Shown: one piece after another, positions 38,695-50,908 of the stretch
Position numbering within the stretch: position 1 is the first letter of the stretch
Layout of the letters: every line of letters starts with the position of its first letter
DNA from: Glycine soja
Taxonomy: Eukaryota > Streptophyta > Magnoliopsida > Fabales > Fabaceae
DNA length: 64,000 bases
Reading direction: 5' to 3'
Assembly: GCF_004193775.1 (NCBI RefSeq)
Contig: NC_041019.1
Location: 40,072,966-40,136,965 of the forward strand
Notes under the pieces: generated by a model
Database searches by the model: none
What the model was told of the DNA's origin: nothing
The model's input: the letters and a program-made list of their open reading frames with translations, nothing else
Position numbers and translations under genes: made by a program

Positions 38695-40215
38695 TTGTCA
38701 AAATGAAATTGGAAGAAAAGTCAACTTGAAGGCCTAAGTAAGCGACTGCCCAGGAAGAGCAAGATCGATTCAAAAGACGAAGGAAAAAATTATGATAGTG
38801 ACATTGTGTTTCCAGTATGATGTAGTGGAACCTTGGAGAATCTTTATGATAGATACAATTAATGTATAAGAAAATGATGGAGAGCTACCATGTCGAAGAT
38901 CAATACAATAAATATAAACAACATTTGACAGCTTCTAGAAAGAGAAAACAATCAAAAGGCAATTGGTGTTAAGTGGGTTTACAAAACCAAAGTTAATTCT
39001 AATGGTTTCGCGAACAAACTCAACTAGATTGGTGGTTAAAGGTTATTTTTAGCAGCATGATATTTCTTTTTCTGATACATTTGCTTTAGTTTCAAGACAT
39101 GATACAATAAGATTGCTGGTACTGTTGACAACTAGTTTGGATTGGAAAATATATCATTTTGATGTCAAGTCAACATTCTTATATGGTTTCATTGAAGAAG
39201 ACATCTATGTTGAGCAGCCTGGAGGTATTCAAGTTCAAAAGACAAAATCTACAAGCTTCGAAAAAATCTACAAGCTTCGTATGGTCTGAAACAGGTAAAA
39301 GGGCATGGTATAAGGAAATTGACAGTTATTTTCTAAAAAGAAGGTTTTAAGAAGAGTGAAAATGAAGTCACTTTATATGTGAAGTGATAAAAAAATGAAG
39401 TGCAACTCATTGTTTCCTTATATGTTGATGATTTATTTTTTATATATAGGGAATCAAATTCCTTAAACCAATTCAAGAATAGTGGAACCTTGGAGAATCT
39501 TTATGATAGATACAATTAATGTATAAGAAAATGATGGAGAGCTACCATGTCGAAGATCAATACAATAAATATAAACAACATTTGACAGCTTCTAGAAAGA
39601 GAAAACAATCAAAAGGTAATTGGTGTTAAGTGGGTTTACAAAACCAAAGTTAATTCTAATGGTTTCGCGAACAAACTCAACTAGATTGGTGGTTAAAGGT
39701 TATTTTTAGCAGCATGATATTTCTTTTTCTGATACATTTGCTTTAGTTGCAAGACATGATACAATAAGATTGCTGGTACTGTTGACAACTAATTTGGATT
39801 GGAAAATATATCATTTTGATGTCAAGTCAACATTCTTATATGGTTTCATTGAAGAAGACATCTATGTTGAGCAGCCTGGAGGTATTCATGTTCAAAAGAC
39901 AAAATCTACAAGCTTCGACAAAATCTACAAGCTTCGACAAAATCTACAAGCTTCGTATGGTCTGAAACAGGTAAAAGGGCATGGTATAAGGAAATTGACG
40001 GTTATCTTCTAAAAAGAAGGTTTTAAGAAGAGTGAAAATGAAGTCACTTTGTATGTGAAGTGATAAAAAAATGAAGTGCAACTCATTGTTTCTTTATATG
40101 TTGATGATTTATTTTTTATATATAGGGTATCAAATTCCTTAAACCAATTCAAGAATGATATATATGAAGAAATTTGAAATTATAGATTTGGCAAAAATGA
40201 AATTTGGAATGGAGA
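38695..40215 (+). pseudogene. Copia reverse transcriptase remnant, duplicated
   Basis: Broken plus-strand frames spell the Ty1/copia RT: VKWVYKTKVNSNGF, then DTIRLLVLLTTSLDWKIYHF, DVKSTFLYGFIEEDIYVEQP, a worn YGLKQ region and LYVDDLFF with the catalytic DD. The whole block is present twice (38824-39480 and 39481-40157). At its right end it reads toward KNEIWNGDL-type text, where the large CACTA element interrupts it. The remaining RT and RNase H text is at 63054-63870. Confidence 0.8.
38824..40157 (+). repeat. 657-bp tandem duplication in copia pol
   Basis: The block AGTGGAACCTTGGAGAATCT .. CAATTCAAGAAT is repeated with a period of 657 bp and few differences. Inside, ACAAAATCTACAAGCTTCG occurs twice in copy 1 and three times in copy 2. 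Confidence 0.85.
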
Positions 40216-40218
40216 TCT

Positions 40219-40440
40219 CACTACTAGAAAATTGGCGTTTTACGACACGGACACTACGACGATTATTGGGGAACCGCCTTAAAAAGATGTGCGGTGGCTT
40301 TTTTGTAATTATTTGAACAATATTAGGATTTTACGATATTAAATTTAAGACGGTTATTAAAACCGCCTTAGAATGTGCTTTTTCAATTAATTTTACGACG
40401 GGTTTAATATAAAAACTGTCTTAATTTGTTTGGGTTAAAA
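40219..40440. repeat. Left terminus and subterminal repeats of the large CACTA element
   Basis: After CACTACTAGAAAATTGG come TTTTACGACACGG, ACGACGATTATTGGGGAACC, TTAAGACGGTTATTAAAACC and TTTTACGACGGGTTTAA, the same words as in the right array. Confidence 0.8.
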
Positions 40441-43400
40441 TAAATCCTTTCGCGCTTCCTCACCTTTTTCCCCTTTCACACTGAACCTCACCTCTTTCCC
40501 CTTTCATGCTGAACTCTCTCTAACCCTAGTCTCGCTTGTAACCCTTTCGAACCTCTTGCCCTTTCACGCTCAAACCTTGCTGATAGCTTCTAAGCTGTCA
40601 GCACCTGTTGCTTACCTCTTGCCCTTTCGCGCTGACACCTTGCCTCTAGCTTCTATATACATACTTTCTTTCCGCCACAAAGTGACTGACATAACCTTTT
40701 AAAGGTTCAAAGAACCTCCCCCGCCGCCGCCGTGGAACCGTAGCCTCAGCTCCCTCGCCGCCTTTCACCGAAGTATCACCCCAACGCCGTCGTCACTAGT
40801 GAGTTGTTCTTTCTCGTTACCACTTGCCCCTAAATGTTCTTCTTACTCAGAAATTAGGGAAAATTTTGCACACAAGCCTCACTTCACTTTCAAAATCATC
40901 CTCTGTGTTGTTTGATTTCTCCCCAAACCTAATTTCTCGTTCAATGCCATGGTTTTGAAAATTTCAATAAGAAAGTTCCAGAAGGCCTTCTAGAAGTCAA
41001 ATTTCTATGCTGCATCTTATTTGCTTTCACAGCTTTTGAACTGCAGATCGCAACTCGCTAATTTTATTTATCTCTAACCCATTTAAGGAGTAAACTAAAA
41101 ACAATGGGAACATAAAGAGAACAACTTTTGAGTACAAAAATGAGACGAAGAAATAACAACAATAATCAATTTACTAGGATTTGCTAATTCTACCCACTTA
41201 ATGAGAATATATAGTTGTGTTGTTTTGTTAGGACTTAGACATTTTTCTCTCCTTAGAAAAAAAAGGTATAACTTTAAATGGTGGGCCATAGTAGCTTAGT
41301 GGCCACTGGTTGCTACAAGGGCAATGTATCTGGTCATAACTACACTCTACGTTTGAATAGCAGCCATAGTGAACAAGATAGTGGTGATGTATTGATTCTA
41401 CAAAAGCCCTCTAAAGTCTAAACAGAGGTTATGGTTTTTTGGGTGGGCTATTTTTGGGATTTCAATTTCCAAAAAATGAAATCTGCAAATGTATGTAGTG
41501 AAAATTATAGACGCAGATTTAGAAGATGATTGATGATACCTATCTAGGAAACTTGTATTTAACTTTTGTTGGTATTTACTTGTATGTTTTGTTTGAGACA
41601 CTTGTGACCTTTTATTGTTAATTATGAATGTCATGAATTTTGAGTAATTTTTATTTGCTTCAGTGCTTCAATGTGCTTCAGTAAATGGTATTGTGCTTCA
41701 GTGCTGCCCAAATAATCATCACTTGTTCAATGAAAGAATTAGACATGTATTTTCTAGTAGTGCCTGCACCTCTTGCCATGTGATGCTGTGTAATTTCTGT
41801 TTCAGTCAATTGAGGATAAGTATAAGTTGACCCTTATCTCAAAAACATAGTCTTTTGGTTTGTCCAGTTCTGTGGTTCACCTCACACCCTTTGTGGTGTG
41901 GTTCTTCATATGTTTACATGCAAGAAGTAATGATGTTGAAGCTGCTAAAATTACCATGTCAAAGAAACTCTTCTCAATAACAAGACTTGAACTGAATACC
42001 ATTAGTCCAACTCAACATCATCGTTAACTTATATAGCAAACCTGTGGTTAGAGTTGCTAAAATGGTTTATAATTTTTTTAATGATGTCAATATATCATGG
42101 AATGATTACTTATTAAATTAAAAGTAAAAGGTACAGCTAATTAAAGACTCATCAATTTTGCCTTGTGTTGATTTTGGTTCCCTGTATGCAGCTAATTTGA
42201 ACCAAACCTTTTTGTGACTATGTTGTGCTCTCCATAGTTACTAGAGAATGTAAAAAATTTTAATTTAAATTAATAGATAATGGATGCAATCCTTTAGTTG
42301 AATTGTTTGCATTAGACTCCATTTAATTAATTTGTATTGTCTTCCAAATATTGTGTTTCCCTTATCTTTATTTGTTTGTATTCAACATTTTGATGAGGAT
42401 AATTACATGTTCGTACACTGATATATAGGGCTTTCTTAACAACATTTTGATGAGGATGATGAAGGGAGAAGGAACCATCAGGTAGCAGAGATTGAAGTTA
42501 GAACATCTTTTTTGTTGACCACAAAAGACCATAACCATTTTCCTCTAACCATCTTAGGCCACTCGTAAGTTTGTCTCTACTCTGCATTTGACAACTAGTA
42601 TTTATTGTTCTCACAAGTAATAAAGTAATTAATAGTATTTTGGTTTAATTTCATTTTGATCTCTCTTTACTATGTTATATTTAATGGAACTGTTGATGTA
42701 ACAGCAGAATGGTGATGTGGATGTGTAATAGAGGGTCAAGTTGTAATTTCTGTCAAATATTGAATATTAAGTTAAAAAATAAACTAAAATTACAATTAAA
42801 GAATTAGGAGACTAAATACATTGAAAATGACCCGGGGACAAATTTGAGAAATAATAACAACAAGGGATCAAAACTGTAATTAACTTTTAAGTCTAAATTA
42901 TTTTACTTTGAATTCTTTAATTTTTGTTTTTAGGATAATGATTAATAAAACTGGTTTTGTTTGTGTTAGTTATAAAATTTTGAATTGTCTTCAATTAAAC
43001 TTAAATCCATTTCATGGGGAATGTATCATTTGGCAGGAGAAAAAAGAGTGTTCAATAGTGCTAGAGAGAACCTTCTGGGCAGTATGAGCCTTATACTCCT
43101 TTTAATATATGTTATTTTGTTGATAAAAAAAATAATAATTTAGTTTGAATTATAAATTTACAAATGACATGAAGATACTAAAGGCGATCGTGGTAGTTTT
43201 GTTGTAACCTTTTTGATGATATAACAAATTGCAGCGACTGATTAAAATTCAGTTACAATTTTTTTTTAATATTTTTCCCCGTTTTCTTGTGAATTTCTGT
43301 ATAATTTAAAGATCAACATCACAGCCTGACAGGGCCTTGGCATTATTGAAACAACCATATCTAGGGAATGCAACTGAACTTGCTTTCAATTCCATATCGA

Positions 43401-43503
43401 AGCATAAATTTGCATAGATTGGTTCACTCTGAGCTGTATTTTTTGGTCTTTGATTGAAAATCTCACTGGTAAAGCTGACATTAGATCTATGTTTTATACA
43501 TAC

Positions 43504-43536
<33 letters not shown>

Positions 43537-46500
43537 AAGAAAAATATTTGTTTTGGTTGAGAACAGTGATTATGTAAAACATTCTCTAAAATAGGGACCT
43601 AAATTGCTTGCAGTTAAATTTCTAGCAATTGACCCTGCAGTCATGATCGAAAGGCTGAACTTTTTATTCTCCTTATATTATATATTATAAGGGTTGGAAA
43701 ATTAAATTAGGGATAGATTAGAGATTCAACTTCCTTTCTTTCTTTGAATGTAAGCTAGTTGTTCAATAATACAGCTGAAACACTGCTCTCAATCATTTAG
43801 AAGTAGCACCAAATCATTTGCATTGACCACCCACAACCATTGTCATTCTTTGCTCTAGCTCTAAGGTCACAATCATCAAAACGACCACTCTCCAAATCCC
43901 ATTTATCATTCTTATAATAATGCTCAAATAAATTAAGTGTGTGTCACTCAAAACTACTAATTAATTAAACATAAAGCACCGCATCAACATAAATTTGATA
44001 GTACTTGGTAAAGCACACAGCTTTCCCAAGAATCAAAACTACAACATCATGTCACTCTCAGAACCGCTTTTTCTGCTCTGCAATATATATATATATATAT
44101 ATGCCCTTCCTCTACTTGTGACTTTGAGAAACCGGATTCGCCTCTTGTTCAAATGGGTTCACGTGGTTGGATTAATTAGTGCCATTGACAATTGCATTGA
44201 GAGTGAAGACACACACTTATATATTAATTGTAAGTAGAAAATTAAGCCATATCACATGTCATATACTATAATCGTATTAGTATTATACTATTATATGTCA
44301 CTAACTATATGCAAGTAACACGAGGAGACCAAGAAAAACAAAAGTACGGGGTAAGGGGACACAAACTGAGAAAAAGAATTGGAAGATGTATAGATCTAAC
44401 AATCTTGCCGACTAGGCCGAGAAGTCCATGGTAAGCACGTGCACCCAAATTAAGACACCCCTATCACTGTCATGCACTTCACTTGATGGTGATAAATGAG
44501 AAATCACATATACAGTTGAGATTCAGATGTTGCTTATGAAGAAAAAAGAAGGGAGTTTCTTTAGAGTATATAGAGAACTTGTTCTCTCCTTACTTGTTTT
44601 TTGTCTCGCTCATTGTTTTCTTAAATTGTTTACGATCTCACTATATATTATATCTATGTAGCAGGTAGGTCCATAAGATCTAATACAATATCAGACTTCA
44701 CATGTGCTTTAGGATGGAAATTAGGATTTCCCCGGTAGAGATAGGTATCCATAGGAAGGATAGAAAATAGAAAGCTTTTAAAGACTCGTACAACACCCAC
44801 GACCCATTGCCTTCAGATCCACTAGCACAATTTTTTTAGGGATCCCTGATTTGGTCCCAAGTGAATTTGGAGTTATGATTTTTGTCACATCCCAATAGAA
44901 AAAGAAGAAAAAAAGAAGTTAAAATCATGATGCATTATGTGATAGAAAAAGATGAGAATGATAGAAAAAGAATGAAAAAGATATATAAGAGAAATGAATG
45001 TAAAAACATAAAAAAATAACGTAAATTTTTTTACCATTCCACTTGATAAAGAAAGCAATTTAATTCTAGTTTTTGGTTTTGATGCATCTTTTCCGTTACT
45101 GTGATCAACTTCAAGGTCTCAATCAAACTCCAAGTAAAGTTTGGTGGAATGAAGCAATCATTAACTAACTAAACCAGCAAACACTGTTTGTGTTGTGTAC
45201 TTAATTGTCTATATCTTTTTTTTCATTTTGTTGCTAATTGAAGGTAAAAAGGTAAAAAGGTCAAAGTATTATTGCTAACAATTTGATCCTTTCTACTTGT
45301 CAACTTGTAATAACTTCATCTTTCAAGTTTCAAAGGTGTAATTGTAAAGTTATGGTTTCCAAAACAACTTAAGTTGTACTTCTAATGATCAATCAAATTG
45401 TATATTAAATCTTTTGTGGTTTCTTTGGTTAGTACATATACAGCAATTTAACTTATAAATTCATTTTTTTACAAACTGTTGAGATCTCTTCTGTTAACTT
45501 ACTAATCTGTAAGAAGCAATTGTTAATTCTCATATAGAAGGAGCAGCAACTATAGACGGCAGAGGACCAACTATATCGGACACCTACACTAAACAACAAC
45601 CAGATTAACCCTCTGACTAAACAAAAGAGTTGGTTTGTTTTTTTGTCCAAAGTTCTTGATAAATATATATATGCTTAAATATATTTTTCTTATCTGTACT
45701 ATATTTCGTTTTGTTTTCACTATGTAAGAATCGCTCTGTGAATGAATCGTAATCTGACAAACCCTGTCAAAAATCTGCCTTGCTTTTGTTCAATCTTTAA
45801 ACACATGTCTAGGTCTAAGTCGAAGCTGAGTTTCATTTCCTTCCTTATCCTCCCATAAGTTGGTTTCCTTCTATTAGGATATGCGTAGCAGTGTTACTAT
45901 CAGGGAAAAATTGTCAAGACTATTTGATAAAATTCAGCAAAAGTCACAAACTTATATATTATGCAGAAATGACAAGTCAGAAAAGCCAGGTGTTGAATTC
46001 TATCTCAAATTTAATTGGCATTAAGACAAGTTGTTTAATATTAATCCAAACCCAAACCCAAACCCTCGAGGTTCAGAAAACTCAAACCCAAACCCAAGCT
46101 TGTAAGTTATTATGCTTTATTTTTATCAGTGTTCATAATTATGGAGGAATAGTGAGCTCTGTTGAAGTTTGGATCCAAAGTTCTCTTGAGATTTAAAAAG
46201 ATTTGTATGTAGATTGATATTAGTGTCGAGAAGCTTGTGTTTTGTGTTTGTGTGCTTCATCGACTTTGCACTGATTCTTGTTATTTAATTTGCTTTCAAC
46301 TCACTATGCAGAGTGTAGAGTAGCTTGTTCAGTTGTTTGATAGAATGGAATCAAAGTGAGAGTTGGAACCTACACATTGAGTTTCAGTACAACAACATTA
46401 ACTAATAACTATCCTTATAATACAGTAGGAAGCTTTATTGAATATTTTTAAGGTCTCACCTAGTCTAGGAACGTTCAGCTTCATTTTTTTTTGTGCTTCA

Positions 46501-48300
46501 CATGCTAAGGTTTTTGACAAAAAGAGTGCCATCTATACATTGTTTAAATTTTTTTTAGATAAGCCTTTATTTGATACAAATTGTTCTGTTTATTTTCTTT
46601 CTTTTTCAATGTACATATATCTTGTAGTTGTGTTTCATTATTTGATCAGAAACTTTGTTTTTGTCCTTCCATTTTTAATGGAAGGCTACTAGAAAGATTC
46701 ATTGTATTCAAGTAAAAAGCATAAATTTTTTCCATTTTTATATATGCAGGAGAGTTCATACCCTTTAAATTCAAGATTTTACATGTTTGGACTATCAGAA
46801 CCTGAGAATACCGGGGGCCTTCAGAGAACTCATTGATAATCACTGAACAAACAACAACTGTAAGCACGGTTAGTTATGTTTTATGCTTCACTTTTCTTCA
46901 TTGCACTTTTCTATACAGTACTCCATAAAACCATTGTTACTACGGAGATAGTTAGTGTTGGAAAACATTGTTTGGCCAAATCATTTCATAAAATCTTTAC
47001 TGTTAATCGTGTGATAATGTCCTTATGAGCTTGATCATTGCATTGCATATTTTAATTTCAATTGGTAAAATCCATTATGTTCCTTTTATTGCTGGCTTAT
47101 TAATTATGGAGAAAAATAAAAGCAAATAAGGATACATTTATGCCAGAAAATTGTCTCTCAGTTGCACATGTTTTTAGTTCAATTTGATCTTGATGAATTT
47201 TAGATTGTTGCTATCAAGCTTATGATTTGGGCTAAGTTTCTATTAAGCTTATCAAAGAATTTTGTCTCGCGTGGTCTTTAAACAAGAACAAAGTGTGTGT
47301 AAAATTAAATGAACTTTGAAAAAAGAAAACAAAAACATCAGAAGCTGTTAAAAAACTGTTTTAGGCCCGATAATCCTGACCCAATAAAAGTAAACAAACT
47401 CCAAAAATTAAATCACAAATCCATTACCAGATTTAAACCATGACAAGTGTCACGTCCTATGAAATATAGGTTTGAAATATAATTTTTTTAGTCAGTTTTC
47501 TTATTATATTATCTTTTTTTACATCTAAAATAAAAATAAATTTTAATTTTAAGTATTAAACTAGTAATTTTGTGGAAATTATTATTTATTAAATATTTCT
47601 AAAATAAATATTTAAATAATTTTTTTTAAAAAAATGAGTTTCCTTCAATAGATTTCCGGATCTGTCCCGAATTAAAATTACAATTATTATCAGACAGAAA
47701 GAATACATGTGATCTCTAATACAAAAATCGGGTTTTGGAATACTTATTCATTCTTTTGTTTCCAACATTTGGAGAATAAGAAACACATTAACGTTATTTG
47801 ATAGTATTTTGGAATAGAATAACTAGAAAAAATTAATTTATTATTTTAAGCTTTAAGTAAAGTACTTGAAATATTTATTACACCCTTCTATTTATGTTTA
47901 CGTACATTTGGAGAATGAAGAAAAATACATATCAATACTAAGTTCATTAATAAATTAAACTTTAGAAAGAGTTCAATAATGCAAATTTTTATAAACTGAA
48001 AATCAAATTAAAAATTATTTTTTATAAATTTTTAAATAATTGTTATAAAAATCAATAACTTTATCGCAAAGAGGGGTAATTTGAGATTGTGTGATGTATA
48101 ATACAAAAATTTGGTAACATTGTCAAATGTATATATGTTTTATAATTTATATTTATTCATTTAAAAATATCACATGACAGTTTATTTCAAAACTAAATTA
48201 TATAATAGATAACAAAAAAAAGGAGATTATTAACAAATAATAACCCTAGAATAGTAGGCTATATGCGCAATTTTTTCTTTAAAAATGTAAACCGATATCT
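40441..48300. other. Long interior of the CACTA element, no assigned gene
   Basis: 40441-40830 is GC-richer with CCGCCGCCGCCG and a twofold repeat of CCTCTTGCCCTTTC(A/G)CGCT, possibly a captured 5' untranslated region. 41000-48300 has several small frames, none with a recognised family. Microsatellites lie at 43497-43536 ((CATA)n then (TA)n) and 44084-44101. CCCAAA repeats lie at 46048-46100. A G-box CACGTG is near 44436. Other captured pieces may hide here. Confidence 0.45.
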
Positions 48301-48323
48301 CCGACTACAATTCAACAACAAAC

Positions 48324-49033
48324 TCATAAATCTGGAACATAAATTCTACACATGGGGCATGATCCTTGTTGGACTAGCCATTTGTCTATGCAGACTAAGT
48401 GAAAAAAGTGGCCACATTTTGGAAGTGTCCTCACAAATTCTTCATCCTCAAAATCCTGCAGAATATAATTTTAAGACAATGGGGTTAATGGCAAGGTAAT
48501 GATAAACTAATGAACAGAAATACATGACCTTAAAATGAAGGAAGATTATACACTATATATGTGGGCATCTGTATGTTAAATTCAGAGTCTAGTAACATTT
48601 TGATTTTTTTTAACTGCTTTTGGTTCTTGAACTCATGCATTTTTCACAGGCTCAGAAAAAAATTCCTCACCTGGAAGCATATTGAGCAGCAAGAGTCATT
48701 GTATAATTTGAACATTTTACTGGAATTGAATTGTTGAACAGGAGGCTTTTGAATGATATTCCAAGTCACCCCTTCGATTGTGATTTCCCTGACAATATTG
48801 TCATTGTAAATATCTTATTCTTCTTTGTAAGTTGTTCCATGTGCACTGATCTGAAAAAGTAATTTCATCTAAGATTTGATATCATATCGAGAACTCTAAT
48901 GGGGGCTACTGATTTGACATTTATATAAGTTTTGTATACTTATCCTTACATGGCAATGATAGGCTTGAGAAACAGCTGGACATATCCATTCCATAAATAG
49001 CTTTCCATTTAATAAACTCCTCAATAGGGCTAC
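48324..49033 (-). pseudogene. RING-H2 gene fragment (NEP1-interacting protein type)
   Basis: Three exons on the minus strand join in phase 0 with GT/AG splice sites. 49033-48950 reads VALLRSLLNGKLFMEWICPA. 48850-48671 reads ISAHGTTYKEE, then a stop TAA (48817-48815), then DIYNDNIVREITIEG and ends CCSICFQ. 48455-48324 reads [20 protein letters not shown], then [16 protein letters not shown] and stops at TGA. All eight RING-H2 zinc ligands are present. The architecture (membrane-associated protein with C-terminal RING) fits NEP1-interacting/ATL-type ubiquitin ligases, which transfer ubiquitin to targets. An earlier piece near 49570-49516 (ALGHIAAYDEPLSK) may be another exon. The N-terminal part is missing. 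It lies antisense to the transposase genes, so it is probably captured. Confidence 0.65.
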
Positions 49034-50908
49034 CTGCATATGAACATCAAATTTAAGAGTTCAGAAATGGGAGAATGTTATTGCTAGTTGGCTTAAGCCT
49101 AAACCATTGATTCTATGATACATATTTTTAGGACTTTTTTGTAAGTTGTTATTTTTAGAATTGGGAGAAAACCTTTTTTATTATCTTCATTTCATGTTTC
49201 ACAATACACTAAAATGCTACTTTTTATAAAATAAATTACACAATTATTGTGATATTTAAAACATATCTTCAAATCAAATATTTGCTTAAACAAACAAAAT
49301 ATGTAACTGTAACTTTACCTCAGACCTAACTATTGAATCAGTCATATGTAGAAAGTAGAACCAACTAGAAAAGGAACTCAGAGAGCCCTTGGACTTAGAC
49401 TAGTGAGTGACCAACAACACAAATTTAAAGTGTGTCTAGCTACTAGCCATAGATGAAATAATATGATTATATGAATCTATCCAATTGCCAAACCATGGAA
49501 CTTGAAGTATTACACCTTAGACAGTGGCTCATCATAAGCAGCAATATGTCCGAGTGCTGTCTTTACCAATGCGCATCAACGGGATATATAGAGCATTAGG
49601 AATTTCATAAATGTACTTATTAAGAGTCATTTTCATGCATTCAGAAGCAACTTGTACTTATAGGAATTGGCTTTGACATATAGGGGGCACCCCGGGCCAG
49701 CAAAGCTTTGCATGTAACAGACATTTATATGTATTTGCTACATGTTAGTATTTATTTTTACTTCTTGAGTATTTGTCCTTAATCTTATTTTGTATTTGAT
49801 GCTGCCTATGTAAATTTTATGTGTTTTTTTTATACAGTTTTCTGTTTATTTTGAATATAAACTGTCTATATGTATGATCAACTTATGTAAAGCTCACTTC
49901 GGTGTATTTACTAAAATTAAAAATATATAACTAAATATACAAGTTTTGAATGATGCACCAACAATTTTTTCTTTGACCTGCTATTGCTTGTAAGTTAATG
50001 TTTATCAAATATTTTATCCCTTTCATGAACTAGGACCTGCTAGAGACAATTTCATTGTTGCTGAAGCAGAAACTGCTTAAATAAATCATATTCTATAGTA
50101 TTTTGATGATGATATCTTTTATGAAGTTTTTTCTTCTATAAGTTTCGTTCTTATTCATGCAATAATTCATACTGTGGGGCTACAATAAGGGGTTGGCTGT
50201 TCTCCATTGCTACAACACTACTCATACTGTGGTCTTACAAGCTTTGCTATGATGCAGGTGTTACTGTTAAGGCATGTGGCGACTGTTAAGGATAGCAATA
50301 TAGTTGATACACTTCCATTAGCATATTGTCATCTCATTGAGTGTTGCATCCCCGCCAACAAAGATTTCCTTACTATCATCGTTCGAGGTATGTATGTGAT
50401 TATCACACTTATGTGCTTAAGTATTATAGGCAATGGTTGACATGTTACTATTCTTTAGTAGTACATTGTAATTCATTGAGTGAGCCATAGTTCCCCGTTT
50501 GAGATTGAATACAACGATTAATACGGACAGTTTGGATTAATTGTTGTATTCAATCTTGAATTGTCCGTTTGGACAGTTTGGGAAGACAAATTGTTTTTAC
50601 TTCATTTTGACTTATAAGTTAAGTATATTGTGTTATTTTTTACTAAATTTCGAGCAATGCATCTTGCTTTGTTCTCTGGGTGCATACATGATAGGCGTGA
50701 ATTGATGTCACCCCTTTCATGTTGTGTACTTGGAGACCAAAGCGAAATGCTGCCGAAATTTCGTCAAAATTAACATAATCGTCTTAACTTGTTTGTTTGA
50801 ATGAAGTAAAAAATTGTCTTTCTGAATGGGGTAGGGTCATACCTTTTTATGAAAAAGAGAGGTTGGCATGCATATCGGTTAATGTGCGGGCTATGGCAGT
50901 ACACCAAA
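49034..50908. other. Region upstream of TNP2, no assigned gene
   Basis: Apart from the possible RING exon near 49516-49570, the 50207-50440 frame has no recognised domain. An inverted repeat at 50500-50560 (TTGAGATTGAATACAACGAT against ATTGTTGTATTCAATCTTGA) lies 350-410 bp before the TNP2 start. Confidence 0.45.

Noticed and set aside
46048..46100. Possible interstitial telomere repeat (AACCCAAACCC)
   Set aside because: The unit is CCCAAA, not the plant telomere unit CCCTAAA, and the run is short.
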